Source: Candidatus Cardinium sp. cBcalN2 (GTDB lineage Bacteria > Bacteroidota > Bacteroidia > Cytophagales > Amoebophilaceae). Taken from it: a DNA stretch of 6,965 nt. The position numbers and the translations under genes are program-made. The notes below the pieces were generated by a model that worked only from the letters and a program-made list of their open reading frames with translations, searched no databases and was not told the DNA's origin. This document shows, piece by piece, positions 1-5,437 of the stretch (position 1 is its first letter; every line of letters starts with the position of its first letter). The stretch spans positions 1 through 6,965 of the forward strand of contig NZ_JAACGD010000096.1 in assembly GCF_022810445.1 (NCBI RefSeq), read 5' to 3'.

Positions 1-19
1 AGGGTTAAGCTAAGTCAAC

Positions 20-126
20 GTATCTGTTCATGACACTGGTAAAAAATGAATTTTTGAAAGCTACTTTTTTATCAAGAAAAAAGTAACAATAAAAATTTAT
101 TTTTTACCAATGTCATGAACAGATAC
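20..126. repeat. 107-base near-perfect hairpin, possible MITE-like element
   Basis: Bases 20-55 pair with 91-126 in a 36-pair stem. The only defects are one C/A mismatch (36/110) and one G/T wobble (48/98). Within it, 62-70 pairs with 77-85 (TACTTTTTT against AAAAAAGTA), leaving the six-base loop ATCAAG, so the two stems are almost coaxial. The outer arms begin TATCTGTTCATGACA. No ORF lies inside and no clear target-site duplication flanks it. It abuts the left arm of the palindromic repeat at 127. It could be a miniature inverted-repeat element, a fold-back terminator for a gene left of the window, or two abutted insertion-sequence ends. The pairing is seen directly; the identity is inferred. 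Confidence 0.75.
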
Positions 127-250
127 TGAAAGCTTAGTTTTCAGCTAGAAAAACAGGAACCTCTCTGCAATCCATCCCGGCAACTGTTTTTCTTTTCATC
201 TGTAAACTAAGCTTTCTGATCGTACTTTTTTCAAAGGGCGCGTTTTTTTA
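127..250 (-). repeat. Palindromic repeat family, copy 1 (diverged)
   Basis: The left arm (127-157) contains AAGCTTAGTTTTCAGCT and then AGAAAAACAG. It pairs with a right arm containing CTGTTTTT, CTGTAAACTAAGCTTTCTGA and a tail CAAAGGGCGCGTTTTTTT. The right arm matches the right arm of the copy at 5311-5369 (AGCTTTCTGATCG, then a T run, then CAAGGGGCG). The 27-base loop differs from the loops of the other copies. The far left end of the element is missing; the 20-126 hairpin sits where it should continue. Strand is assigned by likeness to copy 2 and is uncertain because the element is palindromic. Confidence 0.6.
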
Positions 251-259
251 CTAGCAATA

Positions 260-280
260 ACTTTTTTTTGATAAAAAAGT
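260..280. repeat. Small T-rich/A-rich hairpin
   Basis: ACTTTTTT (260-267) pairs with AAAAAAGT (273-280) around the loop TTGAT. It is followed by GGACAAAAAATCAAG. The core resembles the inner stem of the 20-126 hairpin (ACTTTTTT, short loop, AAAAAAGT, ACAA). Such hairpins can act as two-way terminators. No gene within the window ends right beside it, so its role is unknown. Confidence 0.45.
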
Positions 281-330
281 GGACAAAAAATCAAGCCCTG
301 AGTAAAAAATTGTTCAAATCACCCCTATAT

Positions 331-456
331 AACTAGAAAAACAGAACTGGACCGCTTCGCGGGCTTCAAGCAAAACTGTTTTACTATGTCAGCTGTAAGG
401 GGCGAATTTTTAATCGCAACTATTTTACAAGGGGCGTTTTTTCTTTTTTTTCGTAG
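331..456 (-). repeat. Palindromic repeat family, copy 2, at the 3' end of the USP gene
   Basis: The reverse complement matches the copy at 5200-5320. Shared blocks are AACGCCCCTTGTAAAATAG, TTGCGAT, CCCTTACAGCTGA, an AAAACAG/CTGTTTTT stem and a loop resembling TTGAAGCCCGCGAAGCGG. It ends near 456 with a decayed form of the CTACGTAGAAAAAGC segment, 12 bases from the stop codon of the USP gene at 469. Read from the minus strand, the AAAACAG...CTGTTTTTCTAG stem with its T run resembles an intrinsic terminator and could end the USP transcript. The homology is seen; the termination role is inferred. Confidence 0.75.
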
Positions 457-468
457 GATACCATGTTC

Positions 469-1815
469 TTATGTTTTTTTTCTATAAAACAATAGGTAAG
501 CCTTTTCAGACGCTTTTTTAGCACCTTGCTCGTCAATTTTTGCTACATGGTTATCGTTTGCTTCATACCATGTGCCATCACGCTTTACATAGGCAATATA
601 GTGGCCATCTTTATGGCTATTCCCAATGTGGACAATAAATGCATGTAAATTATAGTTAATTGTATCTGTCTTATTAGGATCTGGCTTAATGGTAATCTGA
701 AATGTTCCATTAACTTTAGACTCATTTTTAGTTAAAACTTCTTTATACCGCATCAGTTGTACACATAATACAGAAGGAATTGGCTTCTTATATACCACTT
801 GCTTGATATAGTTGGGTGCTGAATTGTCTTGCGTTAGGAAAAATAATTTACTTTTATTTTCTGCTAGAAAAGCTGACTCATTGTCGCTTGTTTCCACAGG
901 AGAGAATTCACTTAAAGATATTTTTAAATTATCTTCACACAATTCCTCATTACTGGATTGAATCATTTCATTTAAATTATATTGGTCAGTTTGGTTTTTA
1001 TTAAAATATACACACAAATGAGGCTCTGCAGGCAAATTATCGATGGTTTGTTCGTAGAGTATTACGTTATTATTATCGTTATCTTGCATTCTAATAACCT
1101 TACGTTCAACGTGGTTAATATTATCCATAAACTCGTGCTTACGACCAAGATCCTTAATAAATTCACTAGCATCCTGTTGCATATTTCTCCAATCAGTCTT
1201 ATTGATTAGCTGAAGTAATTCTGTCCTAACCTCCTCCATACGGTCTTTACCTAGTGGCTGATGACCATTATTAATTTCTTCGATCAAAAGTTTTAAATAT
1301 GGATCTTGTACGCTGTCTGAGTATAAAGCTGCTATAACCTGCAGCACAGCATTCATATAGCAACTATTACCTACATTAGGCAGCCCAGCGAAAGGGGTAG
1401 GAGTAATAGGAGGAGGAGGAGAGGAGGAAGGCGTATATGAGCCTGAAGAAGAACTACCACTAGAAAAGCCAGAGGAAGCACTACCACTTGAAGAAGAAGA
1501 AGAAGAAGAAGAAGAAGAAGAAGAAGAAGAAGAAGAAGAAGAAGAAGAACTATCACTAGAAAATCCGGAAGAGTCAGTGTCGGTATTAAGACTATCATTA
1601 GAGCCATTTACATCATCTGGTGGCTCATTGGTTGGAGCAGTAGTAGCAGTAGTAGGATTAGGTTTAGGAGATGGTGCGGAGGGAGATGCTGCTTGAGGTG
1701 CCTCTTTTTGTTTGCTTTTTTCCCTGAAACAATTTTTACAACCATTTACCATTGCATAGACTGCGATCATTAATAGCCACGTGTTTTTTTGCTGGAATAT
1801 AATTTTTTTAAACAT
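469..1815 (-). CDS. Predicted lipoprotein with Ser-rich stalk and ubiquitin-specific protease (USP, peptidase C19) domain
   Basis: A 448-residue cysteine protease predicted to remove ubiquitin from host or symbiont-attached proteins. Residues 1-26 form a signal peptide (FKK, hydrophobic core) ending in the lipobox VNGC, so Cys26 would be lipidated. Residues 27-140 are a disordered Ser/Pro/Thr stalk containing 22 consecutive serines (89-110). The USP domain spans about 142-448. The Cys box is GLPNVGNSCYMNAVLQ (catalytic Cys152), the QQDASEF box is 213-219, VLCVQLMRY matches the usual VLxLQLKRF strand, and the His box is GHYIAYV (His405). Asn420-Asp421 occupy the third catalytic site, and the domain ends in AYLLFYRKK. 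The fingers region has no CxxC zinc ligands. All catalytic boxes are present, so it looks intact. It is divergent from the cdaA-type gene, and no Shine-Dalgarno is seen before the ATG. The family is eukaryotic in origin; USP genes are reported from Amoebophilus. Family call is strong; location and target are inferred. Confidence 0.9.
   Translation of the reverse strand: MFKKIIFQQKNTWLLMIAVYAMVNGCKNCFREKSKQKEAPQAASPSAPSPKPNPTTATTAPTNEPPDDVNGSNDSLNTDTDSSGFSSDSSSSSSSSSSSSSSSSSSSSSSGSASSGFSSGSSSSGSYTPSSSPPPPITPTPFAGLPNVGNSCYMNAVLQVIAALYSDSVQDPYLKLLIEEINNGHQPLGKDRMEEVRTELLQLINKTDWRNMQQDASEFIKDLGRKHEFMDNINHVERKVIRMQDNDNNNVILYEQTIDNLPAEPHLCVYFNKNQTDQYNLNEMIQSSNEELCEDNLKISLSEFSPVETSDNESAFLAENKSKLFFLTQDNSAPNYIKQVVYKKPIPSVLCVQLMRYKEVLTKNESKVNGTFQITIKPDPNKTDTINYNLHAFIVHIGNSHKDGHYIAYVKRDGTWYEANDNHVAKIDEQGAKKASEKAYLLFYRKKT
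1490..1549. repeat. (GAA)20 trinucleotide microsatellite inside the USP gene
   Basis: Twenty uninterrupted GAA units on the plus strand read as TCT serine codons on the coding strand. They supply 19 codons of the Ser89-Ser110 run; the flanking serines use TCA and AGT. The unit is three bases, so slippage would change stalk length without breaking the frame. The uniform codon use points to recent expansion rather than old conservation. Confidence 0.95.
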
Positions 1816-2156
1816 ATTAAAAGGTTACTTTAATTTTATATTTTATTTTAAGAAGACAAGAAAGTTTATTTTAAAGAGCGTTTGAGACCATTATTGATCT
1901 TAGAGAGGCTTTTGCTTTTCAAAGAAAATTGAATCTTAATACAAATTTTATAAAAAAAGTAGGACACTAACAACTTTACCAGGTTAATTTCTTTACAACA
2001 AGAAGGCTACTGTTAAATTTGCTTTTTTGGGAACAAAATCGTTTTTTTAACACAAAATTAAACTAAAATACCTTAATAATCATAGTGGCTTACCAGTTTT
2101 TATACATCTGCTTTATATAAATTATTTTGGTTATAAACTTATAAATTATTTCATCC
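1816..2156. other. Divergent intergenic region between the USP and cdaA-type genes
   Basis: This very AT-rich stretch of 341 bases has no convincing ORF. It should hold both divergent promoters. Boxes matching TAnnTTTG occur on each strand: TAAATTTG at 2014-2021 (plus) and TAATTTTG read from 2060 to 2053 (minus). Neither has a good TTTG-like -33 partner at 19-21 bases. A third, weaker candidate for the plus strand is TTATTTTG at 2122-2129. No riboswitch-like fold or strong hairpin was seen. Confidence 0.5.
2014..2021 (+). promoter_or_regulatory. Candidate -7 box for the cdaA-type gene
   Basis: TAAATTTG is an exact match to the Bacteroidota -7 consensus TAnnTTTG, 135 bases before the cdaA start. 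The expected -33 region has only CTTT/TTTA-like sequence, so support is weak. In sequence this AT-rich, an eight-base match with two free positions can easily arise by chance. Confidence 0.25.
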
Positions 2157-2948
2157 ATGTCATTAAACCTATTGTATCTGGCAACTTGGGACACTCGTTT
2201 TACACTTGTGATTGACATGGTACTAATTGGGTTTTTAATCTTTGCTATATATAAATTAGTTGAGGGTAGTATAGCTGTCAAGAGCATCTTAGGTTTCTTG
2301 GTTGTATATCTTTTTTACTGGATTGTTCGGGCGTTACATCTAAATAGGCTAGCCTCTATTTTAAGCATATTTACAACTCCTATCGTTCCGATTATTATTT
2401 TTCAAAGAGAAATTCGCCATTTCTTGTTTAGTATAGGTAAAAGTCTTTTAGGTAGCAAGGCAATGATGGTACAAATTATCCCTTGGTTAACTGATCAAAA
2501 AAGTGAAGTGGATGTAACACCAGTAGTAAAGGCCGTTCAAACATTAGGAGGAAGTAATACAGGCGCACTCATCGTGTTTACAAAAGATGCAGATCTGCGA
2601 CACTATGAAGAATCTGGTGATTTAATTAATGCAGTAGTCTCTGCTCGATTATTGATTGCTATCTTTAACAAATATAGCCCTTTGCATGATGGTGCAGTAA
2701 TTATTCATAGTAATAAAATCGTAGCAGCAAGGTGTATCTTGCCTGTGACGGACAACCCCAATATTGCTGCTCGTTTTGGATTACGTCATAAAGCAGCTGT
2801 TGGCCTTACTGAAATAACAGATGCCCTAGTCTTAATTGTTTCAGAAGAATCTGGTCAGATATCCATAGCTAAAAAGGGAAGCATGGAAAATAATCTGTCT
2901 GCTCAAGAAATTAGAAGTGCGCTAAAGGAGTATATTGGTAATGGCTGA
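2157..2948 (+). CDS. cdaA: Membrane diadenylate cyclase, CdaA/DacA type (DisA_N domain)
   Basis: Makes cyclic di-AMP from two ATP molecules at the inner membrane; c-di-AMP usually controls potassium and osmotic balance and cell-wall homeostasis. The 263-residue length is normal for the family. Three membrane segments lie at about 15-35, 40-60 and 66-83, then the FQREIRHFL motif (82-90) leads into the DAC domain (about 115-240). The catalytic DGA motif is PLHDGAVII (Asp178). The second motif reads GLRHKAAVG (Arg210-His211-Lys212), where most family members have RHR, a conservative change. ATG at 2157 keeps the full first membrane segment, whereas the next Met (residue 21) would cut it. In many Bacteroidota this gene follows folP; here the upstream neighbour is the divergent USP gene. 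A promoter lies between it and pdhB, so it is probably a separate transcription unit. Family call is secure; activity with RHK is inferred. Confidence 0.93.
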   Translation: MSLNLLYLATWDTRFTLVIDMVLIGFLIFAIYKLVEGSIAVKSILGFLVVYLFYWIVRALHLNRLASILSIFTTPIVPIIIFQREIRHFLFSIGKSLLGSKAMMVQIIPWLTDQKSEVDVTPVVKAVQTLGGSNTGALIVFTKDADLRHYEESGDLINAVVSARLLIAIFNKYSPLHDGAVIIHSNKIVAARCILPVTDNPNIAARFGLRHKAAVGLTEITDALVLIVSEESGQISIAKKGSMENNLSAQEIRSALKEYIGNG

Positions 2949-2978
2949 TTGTTTTTTTCTCAATGCCCCCTATCTTTG
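2948..2978 (+). promoter_or_regulatory. Bacteroidota-type promoter for pdhB-tpiA-rbfA
   Basis: TATCTTTG at 2971-2978 is an exact TAnnTTTG -7 box. ATTG at 2948-2951 differs by one base from the TTTG -33 box, with a 19-base spacer inside the normal 19-21 range. Transcription would begin near 2984-2986, giving a leader of about 30 bases before the pdhB ATG at 3016. The upstream box overlaps the last base of the cdaA stop codon. This is the best promoter in the window. Confidence 0.55.
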
Positions 2979-3015
2979 ATAAGACTTATTTTATTTCATA
3001 TCATATTGCTAATAG

Positions 3016-3987
3016 ATGCGAACCATACAATTTAGAGAAGCATTGCGAGAAGCAATGATCGAAGAAATGCAAAGAGATGAAATGATCTTTTTAATGGGTG
3101 AAGAAGTAGCGGCATACAATGGTGCTTACAAAGTAAGCCAGGGCATGCTGGACCATTTTGGACCGAACAGGGTCATAGATACGCCTATTAGCGAGTCGGG
3201 TTTCGCTGGTCTAGGTGTGGGTGCTGCTATGAATGGCTTGCGCCCAATTATAGAATTTATGACTTTTAACTTTTCCTTAGTAGCCATAGATCAAATTGTC
3301 AATGGAGCAGCCAAAATGTACGCGATGTCTGGTGGCCAATACCATGTACCTATTGTATTCAGGGGGCCAACTGGTCATGCGGGTATGTTAAGTGTCCAAC
3401 ATTCCCAAAATTTTGAAAATTGGTATGCCAATTGTCCGGGACTAAAAGTAATTGTTCCTTCTAATCCATATGATGCAAAAGGGCTACTTAAAAGTGCGAT
3501 TAGAGATGATGATCCTGTCATATTTATGGAATCAGAGATCATGTATGGCGACTTAGGAGCAGTGCCCACGGAAAACTACTTGCTGCCAATCGGAAAAGCC
3601 CACGTGGTGCAAGAGGGGACAGATGTAACTTTGGTTTCTTTTGGGAAAATGATTAAAGTGGCGGATCAAGCCAGGCAAGCGATGCAAGCAGAGGGTATTT
3701 CAGTAGAATTAATTGATTTACGAACCATCCGCCCACTAGACCTCTCTACGATTATTCAATCGGTAAAAAAAACCAATCGTTTGGTGATCTTAGAAGAAGC
3801 TTGGCCACTAGCGTCTATTGCCTCTGAAATAGCTTACCAGGTGCAAAAGCATGCTTTTGACTATTTGGATGCACCTATTCAAAAGGTAAATAGCCTAGAT
3901 GTACCCCTACCCTACGCACCTACTTTAATAGAGGCTGTTTTACCCAATTTACCCAAAACAGTGGCTGCACTTAAGTCGGTTTTATAG
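3016..3987 (+). CDS. pdhB: Pyruvate dehydrogenase E1 component, beta subunit
   Basis: The beta chain of the alpha2-beta2 thiamine-diphosphate enzyme that decarboxylates pyruvate and passes the acetyl group to the E2 lipoyl domain, giving acetyl-CoA in the cytoplasm. The 323-residue length is usual. Typical signatures run in order: LMGEEVAAYNGAYKVSQG (27-43), VIDTPISESGFAG (53-64, with Glu60 at the position of the cofactor-contacting glutamate), EFMTFNFSLVAIDQI (80-94), SGGQYHVPIVFRGPTGHAG (105-123), QHSQ (128-131) and a C-terminal transketolase-type domain with LIDLRTIRPLD (about 235-245). No E1 alpha or E2 gene is in the window; in many Bacteroidota pdhB lies apart from them. It is the first gene of an operon with tpiA 19 bases downstream. 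Branched-chain 2-oxoacid dehydrogenase E1 beta is the main alternative, but the motifs fit PDH better. Confidence 0.93.
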   Translation: MRTIQFREALREAMIEEMQRDEMIFLMGEEVAAYNGAYKVSQGMLDHFGPNRVIDTPISESGFAGLGVGAAMNGLRPIIEFMTFNFSLVAIDQIVNGAAKMYAMSGGQYHVPIVFRGPTGHAGMLSVQHSQNFENWYANCPGLKVIVPSNPYDAKGLLKSAIRDDDPVIFMESEIMYGDLGAVPTENYLLPIGKAHVVQEGTDVTLVSFGKMIKVADQARQAMQAEGISVELIDLRTIRPLDLSTIIQSVKKTNRLVILEEAWPLASIASEIAYQVQKHAFDYLDAPIQKVNSLDVPLPYAPTLIEAVLPNLPKTVAALKSVL

Positions 3988-4006
3988 CTAACCTAAACGG
4001 GAAAAG

Positions 4007-4789
4007 ATGGAAAAAAAATACCTTATAGGCAATTGGAAAATGTACAAAACGACAAAAGAAGCCATTGCTTTTATGCAACAGTTGTTACCTACATTGGAGG
4101 CAATTGATACCGGATCCTTAGGGGTATTTCTTGCCCCTTCTTTTGTCCATTTATCTGATATGGCAAAATTAATAGATCGTAAAGGCCCTATTCAATTGGT
4201 TGCACAAAATTGTCACCATGAAGCAGAAGGTGCTTTTACAGGAGAGGTATCTGCTGCTATGCTATCGACTATCAAGGTAAGTGGGGTATTGATTGGGCAT
4301 AGTGAACGAAGAATGTACCAAAAAGAAGATAATTCGCTTTTAGCTAAAAAAGTTAAAAGGGTATTGAAAACGGGTATGCAACCTTTCCTTTGTTGTGGTG
4401 AGAGTTTAGAAGACCGTAAAAACGGTAAACACAAAACGATTGTCAAGCAACAATTACAAGAGAGTTTATGCGGCATGACACCAGATGAAGTGGCAAAATT
4501 AGCTGTTGCTTATGAGCCTGTTTGGGCAATTGGTACAGGAGAAGTAGCTAGTTTGGATATCATAACAGAAATGCACTACTTTATAAGGCAAACGCTATTA
4601 GAAGCATATGGCGGGAGTATAAAAGTACCTATTCTATATGGTGGGAGTTGTAATCCACAAAATGCAGCAGCTATATTTAGTGCGCCTAATGTTGCAGGTG
4701 GGCTTATTGGCGGTGCTTCGCTCCAAGTGGATTCATTTATACAATTGGTTAAGATATTACTTGAAAAAGCAAATGATAAAGCCCACTAA
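4007..4789 (+). CDS. tpiA: Triosephosphate isomerase
   Basis: Interconverts dihydroxyacetone phosphate and glyceraldehyde 3-phosphate in cytoplasmic glycolysis/gluconeogenesis. The 260-residue length is close to the family norm of about 250. All active-site elements are present: GNWKMYK with Asn9 and Lys11, IGHSERR with the electrophile His98, AYEPVWAIGTG with the general base Glu170 and phosphate-gripping loop 6 (171-178), YGGSCNP (211-217) and the closing GGLIGGASL (231-239). It begins 19 bases after pdhB, and its last 17 bases overlap the start of rbfA, which suggests co-transcription and translational coupling. Placing tpiA with pdhB links lower glycolysis to acetyl-CoA supply. No anomaly seen. 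Confidence 0.97.
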   Translation: MEKKYLIGNWKMYKTTKEAIAFMQQLLPTLEAIDTGSLGVFLAPSFVHLSDMAKLIDRKGPIQLVAQNCHHEAEGAFTGEVSAAMLSTIKVSGVLIGHSERRMYQKEDNSLLAKKVKRVLKTGMQPFLCCGESLEDRKNGKHKTIVKQQLQESLCGMTPDEVAKLAVAYEPVWAIGTGEVASLDIITEMHYFIRQTLLEAYGGSIKVPILYGGSCNPQNAAAIFSAPNVAGGLIGGASLQVDSFIQLVKILLEKANDKAH

Positions 4790-5141
4790 TGTTATTAAGA
4801 TAAAGCAAATAGCTAAAATTCTCCAGAAGGAACTAGCCACCTTGTTTTTAACAGAAATGGCAGGATTATTTGATCATGCTTTGATCTCGGTTACCATGGT
4901 TGACTTAAGTAGTGATTTGAACCTAGCAAAAGTTTATATGAGCCTTTCACTCAATAAGGATCAGGGATCATTACTAAAAAAAATGGATGATCATAAAAAT
5001 AGCATAAGGAGATCATTAGGCAAAAGAATAGCGGGTAAAATACATAAAGTACCTGATTTAAGGTTTATCCTTGATGATTCGGTTATACAAGGAGCACGCG
5101 TTACTGCTTTAATTGACCAATTAGATTTGATTGAAGGCTAA
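4773..5141 (+). CDS. rbfA: 30S ribosome-binding factor A
   Basis: A small KH-fold protein that binds the 30S subunit and helps late 16S rRNA 5'-end maturation and cold adaptation. The product is 122 residues (about 115-130 is usual), starting MIKPTNVIKIKQIAK. Family features are the N-terminal basic helix leading to IAKILQKELATLF, the central SVTMVDLSSDLNLAKVYMSL strand-helix unit, and the C-terminal RRSLGKRIAGKI...VPDLRFILDDSV segment. The frame is open further upstream, to an ATG at 4638, but that extension lies wholly inside tpiA and does not look like RbfA, so the ATG at 4773 is preferred. This start overlaps tpiA by 17 bases. It is the last gene of the operon; the large palindrome downstream can serve as terminator. 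Confidence 0.9.
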   Translation: MIKPTNVIKIKQIAKILQKELATLFLTEMAGLFDHALISVTMVDLSSDLNLAKVYMSLSLNKDQGSLLKKMDDHKNSIRRSLGKRIAGKIHKVPDLRFILDDSVIQGARVTALIDQLDLIEG

Positions 5142-5168
5142 GAAAAGGAATGTGTAGTTTACTTTTTT

Positions 5169-5369
5169 GTAGCCGTTCAGCGCAGTGGGAAAGCTACGTA
5201 GAAAAAGCAAAAACGCCCCTTGTAAAATAGTTGCGATCAGCGATCAGCAATCAGCCCTTACAGCTGAAATAGAAAAACAGCCTGTTTGAAGTCCGAGAAG
5301 CGGGCGAGTTCTGTTTTTCCAGCTGTAAGCAGAGCTTTCTGATCGCAGCTTTTTACAAGGGGCGTTTTT
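5169..5369 (+). repeat. Palindromic repeat family, copy 3 (most complete)
   Basis: Bases 5169-5238 match 6875-6944 at 65 of 70 positions, and the match ends sharply at 5169 on the left, which defines the element's edge. A large imperfect inverted repeat follows. Bases 5209-5227 pair perfectly with 5351-5369 (AAAAACGCCCCTTGTAAAA). TGCGATCAG at 5232-5240 pairs with 5339-5347, CAGCT at 5261-5265 with 5321-5325, and AAAAACAG at 5273-5280 with CTGTTTTT at 5311-5318. The left arm also holds three 7-base units (CGATCAG, CGATCAG, CAATCAG) at 5234-5254. No ORF is seen, so it is a non-coding dispersed repeat of unknown type. Confidence 0.85.
5209..5369. terminator. Probable two-way terminator between rbfA and the ankyrin-like gene
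   Basis: The genes on either side converge: rbfA ends at 5141 and the minus-strand gene ends at 5438. The palindrome between them has an inner stem AAAAACAG/CTGTTTTT with T runs on both strands, plus long outer arms ending in TTTTT on each strand. This geometry suits termination from both sides. The structure is seen; the function is inferred from position and symmetry. Confidence 0.5.
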
Positions 5370-5437
5370 ATATATCATTGTATTAGTAATCAACTAAATA
5401 TATATCTTAAGTTGACGCCATTAGCTGAAAAGCTACT

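Noticed and set aside
816..1209. Two plus-strand frames of 62 and 75 codons opposite the USP gene
   Set aside because: Both lie antisense to a well-supported coding region and have low-complexity, AT-driven composition with no recognisable domain.
1371..1607. Open frame of 78 codons encoding a long leucine run on the minus strand
   Set aside because: It is an alternative frame of the GAA/TTC microsatellite inside the USP gene; the leucine run follows from the repeat and the rest matches nothing.
2090..2287. Minus-strand frame of 65 codons over the cdaA start
   Set aside because: It overlaps the true cdaA 5' end in antisense and has no family resemblance.
3375..3569. Minus-strand frame inside pdhB, and similarly 4213-4476 inside tpiA
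   Set aside because: These are antisense shadows of conserved enzyme genes.
4638..4772. Upstream extension of the rbfA frame to an earlier ATG
   Set aside because: The extension lies wholly within tpiA, lacks RbfA-like sequence and would make the protein 45 residues too long; ATG 4773 gives a normal RbfA.
5234..5254. Three 7-base units that might suggest a CRISPR or iteron array
   Set aside because: The units are adjacent without spacers, only three in number, and lie inside a palindromic dispersed repeat.
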